NCBI GenBank assembly: GCA_028751875.1
Contig: CM054140.1
Span: forward strand, 20,543,493-20,607,492
Reading direction: 5' to 3'
Origin: Rapana venosa
Taxonomy: Eukaryota > Mollusca > Gastropoda > Neogastropoda > Muricidae
Length of the DNA: 64,000 nucleotides
Under the pieces are notes generated by a model that worked only from the letters and a program-made list of their open reading frames with translations, did no database searches and was not told where the DNA came from. The position numbers were made by a program, and so were the translations under genes. How positions within the stretch are numbered: the stretch's first letter is position 1; each line of letters begins with the position of its first letter. Of the stretch, positions 1 through 14,958 are shown one piece after another.

Positions 1-1150
1 CCTAAGGATGAACACGTAAACAAAGACTACTTTGTGTATAATGGCAGGCCTATTGATTTTTATATGCACCATCCCAAAACACTTTTTCTTTTTTTTAAGT
101 CCATTCCCCCCCCCCCCCCCCCTCCAATTGCACTATCTTACCAAATTTCAATGTTTGGCAATATCCTCTTTTCTTATAAACACAATTTGTTTTAAAACCA
201 AACTGGCAAAAGCATAAAGCATTCATTCCAAGCATAAGCTGCATGCAAACAGACATTTTTGTTGTCTGCACAGCATTTGTTGTTATCTAACATCACAGTG
301 CAAATCCAAAGATGATCTCCCCTTGTCCATGTATTGTTAGTCTTGCTCTCCTGTGATTGGTAGGAAAATATACAACACTCCCTTATGATTATACCAGAAT
401 ATGTGAGCATGTATGTGTCTATCTTGCTTTCATTATGCTACAATAATTTTTGTTATCACCTCAAACAAGGGGTAATTTTCCTCCAAGGGTGCTTCTAGTC
501 AACAGGGTAGACTCTTGCTTACCATAGTTTGCAAGCTAATGTCTTTTATAGAATGCGTAGCAAAAGCACATTTTTTGGGTTAAATACTACTTCGCTAGTC
601 TAGTTTCGGAGCTCTGCTTTCGCCCATTACACAGGATTTCCTGCAGAGTTTCTGCCTTGCTTTGTTGTTTTGAACTCTGTCACACAAATCCATCCTATGT
701 GCCAATCGATGGATCAATTCCAGTGACTTACTCCATATGCACAAAATTAGTAATTAAATCTCTTGGACACTGTGTCTGCTACTTTTCGTTAATTTCATTC
801 AAGCACTCACACACAATGTAACTTTTCTTTATTTGTTTTACACAAAAATGCATCCTGAATTTATCATCATCCTTTAACAAAACACTTGATAAACAGGCCC
901 TGATTTTCAAGGATTTTAGGAGGTTTTAGTCATGTCATTTTGGTCATTTTCAAGATTCAAGGCCTTACTCTATTAAGCAGGACCTAAAATACACACACAG
1001 CATAAGCACACTAGTCAAGATAACTGTTTCTGATTCAATCCTGGTTCTCTGGATTTAAGAGCTTGATCGAAGTGATAGCTGATAAGGAATAGCCACAAGA
1101 CTCTGCCAAAGACTATTTTTCTGATGTCTGCAATATCATAAACAACTAAC
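1..1150. other. Intron or downstream part of ATAD2-like gene
   Basis: No exon continuing exon 11 was seen on the minus strand. A run of 17 C lies at 106-122. Bases 590-630 (TAGTCTAGTTTCGGAGCTCT) vaguely resemble the SINE variant-tail module. Otherwise nothing specific. Confidence 0.6.
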
Positions 1151-1399
1151 CTTGAGACTAGGCAGGGGGAAGTGGAATTCCTTATCAAAGCGCCCTGGGC
1201 GGCGAAGAGCAGGGTCTATAGAGTCAATGCGATTGGTGGCACCAATGACAACTATTTCCCCACGGGAGTCAATGCCATCCATGAGAGCCAGCAGAGTGGA
1301 TACGATGGAACTGTGGATCTGATCCTGTCGGCTGGAACGCACTGGGGCTAATCCATCAATTTCATCAAAGAAGATGATGGATGGCCGCATCTCGTAGGC
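1151..1399 (-). CDS. ATAD2: ATAD2-like exon 11, Walker B, sensor 1, Arg fingers
   Basis: Encodes AYEMRPSIIFFDEIDG (Walker B with its catalytic Glu), DQIHSSIVSTLLALMDG, GATNR (sensor 1) and RRPGRFD (arginine fingers), ending in PLPSLK. The acceptor is TTCTTCAG and the donor GTTAGT, phase 0 at both ends. With exons 9 and 10 this gives a complete first ATPase core with all key residues present, so the protein is predicted to be active. The lid and later exons are not in the remaining 1150 bases. Confidence 0.97.
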
Positions 1400-4300
1400 C
1401 TGAAGAAACAGTATAAAAAAAATATTGCGGTCAAAATTCTCCTTTCATGGAAACATTTTGCATACTTTCACTATGACTGCAATTTAGCTGTACTATATGA
1501 AAATTATTTCAATTATGTTTTATCATCTACAATTTTTGTATCAGGACTCATAAAAATAAGATTAACAACAGCTTTTCCTCAAGCATACAAATAAATAGAT
1601 AAAACAAAAAATACATAAACATTTGATTAGAGCAAAATGAAATACCCAACCACACCAATCCTAAGAAGCAAACATTCCCCCCATCAAAGCACCAATGTAC
1701 ACTGAGTGTACCTTGATGTATACTGCTTATCTGTATATATGTATACACAGACTTCTCTGCATGAAATTCTGGCTGCTCTCCCTGGGGACAGCATGTCACA
1801 GGAGCAACGCCATCTTTTTTTCTTCTTCTCTTAATATCTGCATGTGTACTTGTTTCCCCATCAGGGTTTGGCTTTTTTTCTATAGAATTTTGCCACGGAC
1901 AACTCTTGCTGCCAAGGGTTCTTTTTATGTGCACTAAATGGGTGTGGCACACAGGACTTCAGTTTATCATCTCATTTGAAAGACTAGCACCCAGACCACC
2001 ACCCATTGTCAAGTGGATGGGGGAAAAGGGCACAAACTGGGATCGAACCTGGACCCAGATCAAATCCAGACTTTTTGCTTTCTAGGCAAGTGCATTACCT
2101 CTAGACCACCAATCCATGGAGGTCAAAGTCAAAGTGATAGCTTCCTAAAGTTTATGGAAAAACACCACTATGGTAGCACCATCACTACAACGCGCACACA
2201 CACACATATGAGAGAGAGAACTCAAACTCGAAAGATTTATTCACGAAAAGGCCATTGGCCCATATATGAAGGGGGTTGCCAAACTGCTTGTATAACAAAA
2301 TTTTATGACATGACCACAACCACCACAACAAAAATCAGTTACAAAAAATATGACTTCAGAAACCAAGATATCTCTTATTCTAAAGGCTTTACACAAGTAC
2401 AAAGCAAGGCTGCGCACAGTCTCAGGGTGATAAGACGCCATGAGTAAACAGAATCTAAATAGATTAGGCTGTCTACTATATTTTACGGGAATGTCATTCT
2501 GTCTAACATCTTCTAATACTGGAACATGAGAGAGAGAGGGGAGGTGGGAATGTGCTCCTGGGAAAAATTCCTGGTTTAAAATTTGCACACACTACTCTTA
2601 TTTGTTTTACAGGCTGCTTACAGGAACACACCAATAAGTGTGATGCACTTCAGCGCAATATATTTAGCACACTGTCTTCCCAGTTTCTCATACGAGCTGG
2701 CATAAGCCATCCACAGAAGTGTACAGGGAAACCGAATCTGAGGTCACCATGAGACCAGAGCAACTGGGGCCACAGATTTAAGGCTAGTGGCGCGGTTCCT
2801 GGAATAATCCGGTAATGGCGGGTCTAAGCTATGTGGTGGATCCTGGAATATTCCGGGATGACGTACATGATCATAACTGAAAACTCACTTTCGCTTTCAA
2901 AGGTCAGCCAATGAATGGTAAGGCCGTTGTAGGCCCGCAGAAAGGGGTGATGGTCGTTCGACACACACAAGCAACAAAGAATCTGATTGGTTAAGAGTGG
3001 TTTTTGGGTTTTTTCCGGACCAGCCGAGATCGTCTTGTTCAACAAAAATGGCAGCCTGCGTTTGCACCAGAATTTCTTCAAGTGTTTTTCAAGCTTTTTT
3101 TTTTTAATTACAATATTGAAAGCGAGGAGGAGTTTTAGAGGCTGGATTTGGTTGAATTAACCAATGAGAGAGACGATAGGTAAGGATTGTGGAATATTTT
3201 TGAAAAACTTGGTAAAAATTGATCGTGATTGGACTGAATCGAGCGGTGCTAGTTTTGATGGATGGCCTTCTTCGCTATTCAGCGATTTCGACGTCACAGA
3301 TTGTTTTACTTTATTTTGACGCAACTAGGCTTTGAAATAACTGTTGTTGAGTCAAGAACTTTGCTTATCGTGTTAAAATCGATCCGCACGGACGATTTTT
3401 TTTTTTTTTTTTAAACATAATCATAAACACTACACACTATCATAAAATTACACTCATTTAAAAGCATGTTATCTGTTCTTTCCACTGATTTATAGCTTTA
3501 CACATTTAATTCAGTTTTATATATCAATATCAAGGGTTCTTTGAGCCCACCATGCTCCAAAACAATGCTAGCCAATGTTAATTCAGCCAATGGAGTGAGG
3601 CTTGTTGCTGTCTATTCAGTGCTACCAGGGTTTAAAAAAATTTTTTATTGCATGATGATCAATGATGAGGATGATGTAATGATGGTACTATGGAAGTACA
3701 TGTGCTTTGAGACTACTTCACAGGGACTATACACTTAGTAATATATGTTCCCATGTCACCAGGCCCGGTTTTGACAGCTGTTTGAATTAAGTTTTATTCT
3801 GACCAAGGACAGTGGAAAAATTAAAAACCGGCAGAAAAATTTAAAATGATGGAATTCGAAGTACAGACACTGAAAAGCAGAAAAATCCTATGGCTGTGGA
3901 TACCTTGGCAAGTTTGCAAAGAATGTGATAAACCGCAGAATACTGTATTTCTTTTGCTGGTGCTTGTGATGCTTTTGTTATTTTCTCATCTGTTCTTATG
4001 GACTGCTAATGAGAACAGCCATCATCTCACATTCATTTCCTACAGTTTTAGCACACACTAAAATGCTGATGAATCCATTGCTTAAATGACATGATAAACT
4101 CTCAACATTCCTGATTATATCTACGAAAAGGAAAAACAATTACACCACCAACTGAAATCAAATGATACAAAAGCTGTGTCTCACCTTATCAAACAAGAGT
4201 CTCAGCTGTCGCTCTGCCTCACCAACCCATTTGCTCAAACAGTCTGCTCCTTTGCGCATGAAGAATGCCACTTTCTGAGCCCCTCGACTGCATTCATTGG

Positions 4301-7300
4301 CCAAGGCACGAGCCACTAATGTTTTTCCAGTACCTGCAAAAAGTGTATCAAACTATTTCATCACACCTTTCTGCTCAAAGATTACAAGACAATGATGACA
4401 AAAAGCTTCACGTAATAACCTTCAAATACCTTTTTTTGTCAACCTTAAATAATTTTAAATGCTTACGTATGTTCTGAAATATCTTATATTTTCAAAAAAC
4501 TTTCAGTCTTAGCTGCCAATCTTTCAAAAATAGAACTTTGATGGGGAGGGAGCAGGGTTAACTCAGGATTAACTGGAGTCGCAGTAAAATGGATCCTGCC
4601 ATTTTGTGGTGACGCATGATTTTGGCTATATTTTAAAAATTCAGCAGATTTACCCAACATAAGGACAAATAAATTATATATCATTGAAAAATTTATTGTG
4701 TCTACTTTTGAGATTGTTATACAGTTTTTCAATAGATGATTGTAATTATTTTTCTACAAATTTTCAAAATATGTCACTGAATGCTGAAAAACAAAAAGTT
4801 TTGAAAATTAGGGCTGCTTATCTTACATGGCTTGAACTGTCCATCAGCTAGTCCCTTGAAACAATGAGATGATTTTTCACCAAATATAAGTTCCCTGAAG
4901 TTGGCTGAATCCATCTGTCACTTTTTGCACTATACAATTTTTGTTTTGAAAATCATAACACTGCAGAGCCTGAAATCCTAAAGAATACACTTGTCTTGCG
5001 CACACGTTAAATCCTGTTCCGCTTTTCGTAAGAGTAGGCTATTGTGTGCCGGTGGGAACGGATGACAGAATTCACAAAACCGCATACACACGGGGACTGG
5101 ATTTTAAAAAAGCAAATAAGTGCTTATTCCATTATCCTCGATATAAAAATATATATATATATATTAAAATAAATCTATTAAATATTAAAAATATTAATAT
5201 AAAAAGAAAAGTAGCCTAGGCAAGCTAGGCAAGCTTATGGTCAAGGATAGCAACTGTGTTTAGAAAAATGATTGCCCTACAGGCCAGAGTACTTTCCCTT
5301 CACGTTGAACATCGTTTAGTGTATTTAAAAAAAATTCATAATTCTGCCGAATCTTAAGCTTCAGCACGTCACAGTGAAGGAGAGGAGTGCCAAATCTTAA
5401 CCTCATTGAGTTAAGGAAAGAGGCTTGTACCCCTTCTTAAAAAGTGGGGATCAGGGGCCTGCATCTACAGCTGAAGTATTTTTTTTTTATGGTTAAGGCC
5501 ATGTGTGGCACTAAATTTTACTTTTTACAACTGAAGAATTAAAATCTAGTTTTGAATATCAACTTATAGTACTGTGACTTCTAAATACAAAAATGCTATT
5601 TGTTTTATGTTAGTGAGCCATGTTGCCATGGAAACCAAGATAAACATCCGCCATCTTGGATTTTTAGGAAATCATTTTTTACCTATAAAAATAAGTAGTA
5701 CATTCATGATTTTTGGCACAAATGTACATTATAGATGTATTTACATACTAACAGAGAGATTTTTCTCAATACATTGATTGTTAATTTTTTATTATTTTTT
5801 TTTCCTAAAATGGTCATTTATATTTGCGGTATTATGCAATCTGCTCCAATAACAGAAAAGATATCTACATTTTTTTAAAAACCTCTCTGTTAGTCTGTCA
5901 AGAAGACAATAATGTACAAGTGTGCCAAGTTTCATTAACATATGATAGACAGTTTCTGAGAATTTTTTATCCCAAAATGCAAGCCATGCAAAAAACACAA
6001 AACTGAGAAAACAGAGGAAAAAGAACACAAACATGTTCAGACCAACATTTATTACTCACAGCCTTGCTGGAAGGCTTCAATACACACAGCAAACCTTTCA
6101 GCAACAATACACAGTCAGAACACCCCTGTAGCAAAGGCAGGGCCACTTTCCAGCTCCATCAGCTCCTCCTACCTCTTCAGTTTAGCGGGTCACAGAGTGT
6201 CGCGCCTCTAGATCACACTGTCTGTCTGGTATCTGAGGCTGTTCTTCTCCCTCTTCTGCTGTCTGGATGCCCCCAGCCTCTTCATGTGCACACTTTTATC
6301 AAATCCAAAGCAACTGGCAGTGTCTTGGGTAGAATCAGGACCAAAATTGAACTCATGGATGATTGTCAAGACTGCAAAGAGAACTCACTGGCATGATGTA
6401 AACTTGTCCTTGGAATGACAAATTCCATGAGACTGTTCAGGCACTCTGAGTCTTAACCAGAACCACATCTTTGAAGCAGCTGCATATTTGTCAGTCTCTC
6501 ATACACAGGCATGAGGTAGTAGATATGCTGCTTCTCACAGCTCAGGGGTGTTGACAGCTCACTGAAGGTATTGCAGCTTGTCACGTTCCACTGAGCACAC
6601 AAGACTGCCTCAAACGCCATGTGTGCTCATAAAGTGGATCAAGATAAAGATCTGCTTATACTAGTTATAGTTTACTTTAGGAGGTTTGTGTGTCTGTGTG
6701 TGTGTATTCAAGTGCACATAAACATACATGCATACATACATACATTACACAAATTACACACACATACATACATACATACATATTACACACACATACACAC
6801 ACACACATACATACATACATACATACACACATACATACATATATAATATGTGAGTGTTTGTGTATACTTGCATGGAAAGTATGCTATAATCTAATATAAT
6901 GAATTTGTTCAAACAACACACTTGAAAGCTGATTTCCACCCCATTTGAACCGATTCATTTCAGCCTGAATCCTTTTCTGAAAACTGTTCATTCAGTCATA
7001 CAGTTTTACCCAATACTTCTGTCCATAATCACAAAAGTATCTTCTTGTCTCATTAAAATAATTACAGGTAGAAATGAATGAAAACACGCACACACACACA
7101 CACAAACACACACCAACACACACACACACATATACTCACTCATGCATGCACATGCACACACACATTAGATTTCTATTTTAGATGCTACAGAAATAAAATA
7201 TCCACCAATAAAATTTCTGAGCTTGTATTCTCCACCCCCTCTCTAAGTTAGGAAACCTTCTACCCCCTCGACAGCTTGCTTACAGGTGAAACTCTACACA

Positions 7301-10300
7301 CATGAACACACAGAACAGCTAGTTCACGTGGTTTCTTTTTGTCTGCTCTGATGCTAAACGAGTGTTTACACTGGGAGCAACTTCTGCTCGTGACAGTTAC
7401 CAGATGGGTCTGCACTGGCCTTTTCCAACCTTTTTTTCACACACTGCCTGATATGGATCATGTTTGCGCCAAGTACAAGCTTTCTCGTTCAGAAAAATGC
7501 CTTCAATACGCATCGATGTTGACAGGAAAGCAGATGAACCGATTTCAGTTTTTGAACACTGTGTTGCTCGGTCAGATTCGGCACCGATTCTCAGCAATTC
7601 GTCCGTTTCCTTCAATGCTTTGCACTGTCGAACAAATGCAAGGTGTTTTTGTAGCTTCGGCTTGCATTTAGGAACCAACTGAGGCTTTTGTTTCCATAAA
7701 CGAGTCATTTTTCTGCTTGAAGCGGAGGTAGAAACACGATGTAAACAACGGCCATTTGCAATGACATAAGCGTCACGTGACCCGATACAGCTAACCGGCT
7801 AGCTTGTTTTTGAATCGCTCTCTATATATGGAAGTTGCCATGGATATGCTAATCGACGAAAATGACGTGTAGTTCGTTGTGAATGAGTTTTCGTAGTAGA
7901 AGCTCGTCGGAAAAGTGTAGGGGAGATAATCTAGTTTCCTTTGGTGTGCGATGTGTCCTAGTTTGTGAACCAGAAGTGCATGTTGCTAGGGTGTAAAAAT
8001 CGGCATTTTCACGCATTTTTCGGAACAAATAAACACAAACACGGTTAGGTTAGGTCATTAAAACCTTTTTTAATAGCATAAAGACACTGTTTTAGTAAAA
8101 TTTAAGTATGGAATATGAATAAATACATCTTTTAGAGTGTAAATTTGGAAAAATCTAAAAATAGCCAAAATGACCCAATTTTAGCAAAATCTACTGCGCA
8201 CATGGCCTTACATGAGCAAACTTTTCATCTCCTGGGATAGTCAGTGAAGAATAGTTTGCTGCACTTTGAAACACAATTTATGTCTGCTTTCAAGAAGTAC
8301 AAAATCAGTAGATAAAATTGTTTCTTGAGATGACTGTTGAGCACCAGTTCCAACCTTTCAGAATCCCACACAGAATCTAGTGTTTGGGTTGTTTTGTTTT
8401 GGGGTTTTTTGGGGGGTGGGGTGCAACTTTGTCCCACTCTTGAAAAAAGCAGGAGTCAGGGGGCAAAAATCCTTGAAGCTTAAACATTTTGTTACCGTTT
8501 AAAGGACAAAATGATGTAGTCAGCAAAGAAAAGTATAATGCGCTTTAAAACAAATGGGCTGCAGATGTAAACCAAAAGTTAAATTATCGTATCTGCTTTG
8601 ACAAAGTACAAAACTGACAGATAAAATTGTTTTATTTATAGATTACTGTTGAGCACCAGCTATATTTTGTTGCTTTTTTTTCTATTCTATAGCAAATGAA
8701 GTCCAAACAAAGTGCCAGTTCTAGGCTGAACTAAATTGGTTCTTTGTAGATTAAGCCAGCTTAACACATTTGCCACTACAGCCAGCTGGTTTTAACTATT
8801 TTATCACTTGCTCAGCAAAACACATTTGTTTATTTTGTTGCTACTTCGGTAATCTAGCCTCTGAACTCTACTTTCATCAGTTACGTGGTATTGAATGCAG
8901 AAAGCTTGTATTTGGGAATAATCTGGATAGTTAAGTGAAAAGTTATCTCATCATTATGGCAGCAAAGTGTGCAAAGGCCAAGCAGCAGCAGATGGCCAGC
9001 TATGGTTTCTCTGCCTTGTAATATTGCAACACTTTTAGCATGCCATGGCTTTTTGGCTTTGGGAAGGCAATAGCGCAACATTTTTTTTTTTTTAATTTTA
9101 ATTCTTTTACATCAGGGATAATGGAATAAGCACTTATGTGCTTTTTTTTTTTTACATCAAGTCCACATGTGTATGCGGTTTTGTAAATTTTGTCATCTGT
9201 TCCCACCGGCACACAATGGCCTACTCTTACGAAAAGCGGAACAGGATTTAACATGTGCGCAAGATGTTCTGCGTGCGTTTGCACATGGGGCCTCAGTTTA
9301 TAGTCTCACCCGAAGAACTTTTGGGGAGAGTGGTTTTGGCACTGATGTTAACTCCAGGGGAAAATATCCCCTTGAACAGGAATCGAACCCGGGTCGTCAG
9401 ATTGCGAGCGCAATGTTCTAACCACTAGGCTATCCCGTCCCCCCATAAGTGAGATTATACACAGCAGCCATACTGAGCAGCATTTAAGTTGCAATGCTAG
9501 AACATTTTAAAAAATGAAACACTCCAAACAAATTATATATATAATATATATATATATTACCTGGGGGGCCATAAAAAAGCACTCCTCGAGAAGGGGCAAT
9601 TTTGAATCTCTCATAAAATTCAGGATAAAGAAGGGGAAACACCACCATCTCTTTTAGTTTCATGATATGTTCTTGCAGACCTCCGACACTGTCAAATGTC
9701 ACCTGAAAAAAAAGAAAACTGAATGTTTATCAAAATATGAGGTCTATCAAAATATATACGTCTTTACGATGTCAATATGGAGATATTTTTACATCTAATT
9801 GGTGACATTTCATACAGATATCTATTTAAATACTGCCTTGAGTTTGACAACTGTAAAAACACTCTTAACTGCATGGAATCTCCCAAACTTTTACAGACCT
9901 TCCAACTCACTGAGGAGTAAGTTTCAAAAAAAAATTTTTTTTTTAATCTGAAACTGCTGTATAAACATGAACGCGGGTATGCAATGCAGCAGGCAAAGCA
10001 CTAGAGTCTAATATGAAAGCACACAACGCACACACAGTATTGTGCAAAATATATGTTATAAGAGTTTCACAGCATGCTGAGATGTTAACTTATAAATAGC
10101 TTTGGAAGCTATCCCGCATATTCAATTTCTATGTCTCGCACACCCGTTTTTCTATATTCCTATCTGCCAATACAGAGACAGACAGACAACACACACACAC
10201 ACTCACACATACACTCACACACACAAAGTAGACTGGCACATACATGTCCCTGCACAAAACCCCTAGCCTAACAAAAAAACTTTATAAAAGATCCTTATTT

Positions 10301-13018
10301 TTGTTTCTTCTATTTTAACTGCGAGTGTGAATGGAAAACTGTACGCCATCAGTATTATATGGATTTTTTTTCCCTCCTTTTCCTTATTTTAAACTCTGGT
10401 TCAGAATGTGAAAAAGCAAAAGGTTTCTATCTGGCTTGCTCACTTAAATTCCAGAAATGCTCAGGGAACCTTGTAAACACACACAAGTACAAGCATAAGC
10501 ATACACATAACACACATAACACACTCACAAAGACACCCTCATGTACACATGCCCACAAACTTTTGCACACATACTTCACTTGTCACAGCCTTAGCTTCAG
10601 ATATAGCAAGCAGCTCACCGACTTATCGATTTCCATGGGGTCAACGTCAGCTAAACTGGCACCACTTCTTACTCTATCTTTGAGCACACGATTTGAAGTA
10701 ATCATGTCAGCAGTGAAGTTGAGGGGACAAATCCTGCACACATCCCTTCACAAAGTCAGTTTACATACAAACTATGCAGGAAAAAATTCAACGTATCACC
10801 TAGAATTTCAAACTGCATTCTTCCAATATTCAAAATACTTAAAGCTGAATCTTTAACAATGCAACATGAGCAAACACCAAGAAACTCTGGGCCAGATAAA
10901 AACTACTGACTTGTTTTTAAGAGTGTGCTTAAAAAATTACATTGATAATAAAGGTATCATATATCTTTTATAAAAACATAAAAACAACTTTATACATATA
11001 AAATGATATAGACATATTGGATCAACATTCCAAAAATATGCCTACACTGGCCATTTGACAAGGAGGAACCTAACCTTCCTTTAAGCAATACATTATGCAA
11101 TTCAGGCAATAATTATATGGTTGATAATATATGTTCACATTACATAATGCCATGAAAGAGAGAGAAATTGTAACTTGGCCTTTGACAACAATACAAAAGC
11201 GTGGGTTGGGGTTCAGTTCAAAAACATGCTGAATGAAGATTTACCAGACACAAATCTATGGTCATATCTGTACACACATAGAATCATACTTGGCTTTAAT
11301 TCTGTTATCATCATCATTGTTGTCGTCGTTGTAGTCATCATGACCATTGGTATCTCCATCGTCATCAACACTATCAACACCACCATCATTACTAAAACTA
11401 TTATAACCAACTCAAGTGTCATCACGTCATCATCAAGATCATCACAACCCTCTAGCACATATATAAAATTGATTGTTATTTAAGTTGTTTTGCTAGTCTT
11501 TCGAGTATGTTCACTTTTAGGCTTCTGTAATTATAGGAATGCAAAAAAAATAAAACATCTCAAGTGCACTATCAAAAGGAAAACATAACAATCAATCAAC
11601 CAAGTAAACAAACACAACATCCCTAAACAACAGATATCAAATTCAAATGATACATCTATTTCTTCTGCTGAGTGGAAGACATATCGGGAGACGCTGTAAA
11701 TCTGGTGTATGTATGACACTTACAGGAACACTCGAATGGGAACTTTAGTTAAATTCCCCAGGAAATTACTTCTAAGATCCAAACATATGGGACAGTCAGA
11801 AAGAAAATGTTCATCTTTGGCTACTGACATACAAAAAGGACAATTTTTCATTTTCAAGAGAATAGATGCATCGATGCACATTTGCATTTAGCAGTAGGTA
11901 TCAATATCATTAATATATTTTTCTCTTTCAAAAGATGAGAGAGAGAGGGAAGGGGGAGGAGACAAAATCATAAAAAAAACCCATCCATACCTAGCTCTGG
12001 CTTTAGCCATACTCTTGGTCTTTCTGCGACTGAAACGCTGTTCATCTGAAGTTTCTGTTCCACTGTCAGATGAATCTGAAGACGTAGAACTTGAACTGCC
12101 ATGGAAAGCTTGGCGTTTTCTGAAGCAGACATGAGTAAGTACAGAAAAACGCGGCTTGGCTAGCTGAGTGAATACAACAATAGATGCTTTGATATAGAGA
12201 TCATGAGTTTGAGCAATAACCACGTTGGAAGAGACTTGTATTAGAAACCAACATCTGTGCAGATTCTGATCCACTTCTTACAGACACACACACTCACAAG
12301 AAACAAGAAGCAGTTGTGTCTGAAAATAGTAACAAGCTCTGAAATGGTAGCCATGTTTGTCGTCATTGAATTAACTATATATCAAACAAAAAACTACAGT
12401 TTTTGTATCTACAAATAAAAAATAACAAGATTTGTTACTTTCACATTGTATGCAAAGTTTTCAAGGTCTGTTCTATTGCTTTATGTTCTTATGCTCTTTC
12501 TCTGTTTCTGGTCCATCGATTTGGAATGGCCTCCCTATCTCTCTTAGCCAAAGGCCTTCTTGTGACACTTTTAAATCCGGCCTCAAGACATATTTGTTTC
12601 AAACCTTCCTTCGGATGAGACTATAAACCGAGGCCCTGTGTGCGAACGCATGCAGAACATCTTGCGCACACGTTAAATCCTGTTCCGCTTTTCGAAAGAG
12701 TAGGCCATTGTGTGCCGGTGGGAACAGATGACAAAATTTACAAAATTGCATACACACGGGGACTGGATGTAAAAAAAAGCACACGAGTGCTTATTCCATT
12801 ATCCTCGATTAAAAAAAAAAAAAATCTGAGCGCTTTGATTTGTTGCTTTACAAGATTCAGCGCTATATAAATTCCATACATTTATTATTATTATTAAACC
12901 TAAGATTTTCCTCTCCTGTTTCATTTAATAGCTATCCCTGCTTTTCAACAGCCAAAAATTCCATCACCCTGCCAAAGTGTATAACCTCTGTGTGTGTGTG
13001 GTGTGTGTGTGTGTGTGT

Positions 13019-13065
<47 letters not shown>

Positions 13066-14927
13066 ATTTGGACTTGTTAGAACTATTACTTGCTATTGGT
13101 TACATGACTGTGTAAGAATGAGTTTAGTGCAAGCGCTTTGATTTGTCTGTGCAAGATACAGTGCTATATAAATTCCATTTATTATTATTATTATTTATGT
13201 CTTTTCATCTCCCAATGATTCCTGCCGTCATTTGCACTTCCATGGCATATTCAGAATCTACCTTACAGAAGGTGCAAAATGCATAATTCTTCCTACATTA
13301 ACTGGGAAATTTTTCAAGCAATCTGTTTTAGAAGTTTGACTCACATGTCTCTTGCGACCTATTTTTGTTCTCTTAAAGTCCATTTCAGCATTCATGTCCA
13401 TCTAGTGCTATCTTACTTATCTTCAAAGAGCTTCTCTTTTCTTCTCTTTCTCCTTTTAAAATGCACACAGAAAGAATACAAAATGGTTTCTGAAGCTGAA
13501 ATCTTATGGGATAAGACTTCAGCCAAGCACTAAAACAACTAATCAGAATAGGTTATAACTGGGTGTTTGATGATTTATTGACAGGTTCCATAGAGAGACA
13601 TAATTTTAGGACCCCTCATTTTTTTTCAAACATCATAGAATTTGATGTTTCTTATTTCAAATGAAAGATAATAACAAGATCAACAAGCATGCAAAATTTC
13701 AAATCATTATCTTTAATGGTTTTTGAAATATACCACTTTAAACATTTTAAGACCCGACAAAAATGCCATTTCGTTATATAAAGCACTATTTGGACATGTC
13801 CCTCATGCTCATTATGAATCTGACATTGCTGAAACTAGTTTTATATTGTTTTATATTACTTTGAAGAAACAAATTTTTTTTTTCATAGGAAAAATAAGTC
13901 AAAAGAAACAAATGGAATTTTACATCAAAATCAGAGGAAAATTCTGAAAATAGCTCGCGATTTGAGATGAAAGGGGTACTTTACCCTCCTGTCAAAACCA
14001 CAAGAATGCCTGAAAGTATCTAAGATCTATATTACAGCTTGTACTCTTTACTCAGATGCTGTGTTGTTTTTCTAGAGGCTAAAAGTCATGCCGAGGCAAA
14101 CTGCAATCATCCAAAACACCATCATGACTGCAATTTGTGAATGTATAAAACCAGTCCAAACAATGACACAAGTCCTGCCCATAGGCATATATCTCAGCTT
14201 CTACTTGACTGACAGAAATGGTTCACCTATCAATATGTTTGTCCTCAAACAATGAGTCTTATTAAAGGGCATTCCAAGTGATTCTCTGTTTATTGCCTTC
14301 CCTCTCCCCACCCGCCCCCCCCCCCCCCCCCCCCCCACCACCACCACCACAACGCTCGTAGGCATATCATCACATCTCAGCTTCTAATTAACAGACAGAA
14401 ATGGTACATCTATCAAAATGTTTGTCTTCTAACAATCAATGAGTCCCAGGAGCCTCCTGAAAAATTTATTTTATAAGAAAAACTGTCTCTAATCAATCAG
14501 TAGTGTTGACCTATTGTTATTTTACCATGTATATATTTTTTTTAATGTTTAATCATGAGTTTCATTGATTTAATTATTAACTAAATCTTTACAGGCATTT
14601 TTCTCAAAAGTGGGTTTTTCAGCTAGTCACTTGTTTGGACCCTCTGTAACTTCTGACCTAATGAAAATAATCCCATGAAATTTGGCATGCTGGTGTAGAA
14701 ACATGTGCTGAGTGCAATGATAGTGTTGGAGCTCTGTAGCCATTACAGTTTTTCAATACCAAGTGATTTTTTTTTTAAAAGAGAATGAACTTTTTTTTTG
14801 CGTTTTTGGAGATGACAGAAAACAATACTTTATTAACTAAAACATCCCTTTTGGGTGACCATTGCACAAAGTATATCAAACTAGAAAATCAAAGATCAAA
14901 AAGATCATTAGGTGTACGTCTAAGCCG

Positions 14928-14958
<31 letters not shown>

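Larger units (their letters stand above)
5497..8207 (-). mobile_element. DNA transposon with GGCCATGTG inverted ends, nested in an older repeat
   Basis: GGCCATGTGTG at 5497-5507 and its inverted match CGCACATGGCC at 8197-8207 bound a 2711-base element. Outside lie TTAA (5493-5496) and TTAC (8208-8211). The flanks, joined together, rebuild one copy of a repeat present elsewhere (17625-17850, 57290-57600), which supports the boundaries. Inside are minus-strand transposase remnants near 6450-6620 and 7397-7708, with CATA/CA microsatellites between. The target could be TTAA or TA, so the superfamily is left open. Confidence 0.65.

Noticed and set aside
2013..2447. 144-codon plus-strand open frame
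   Set aside because: It begins inside the antisense SINE at 1690-2120, runs through a CA/GA tract and shows no domain.
11213..11483. Ile/Val- or Met/Val-rich frames
   Set aside because: A degenerate ATC/GTC trinucleotide repeat read in several frames.
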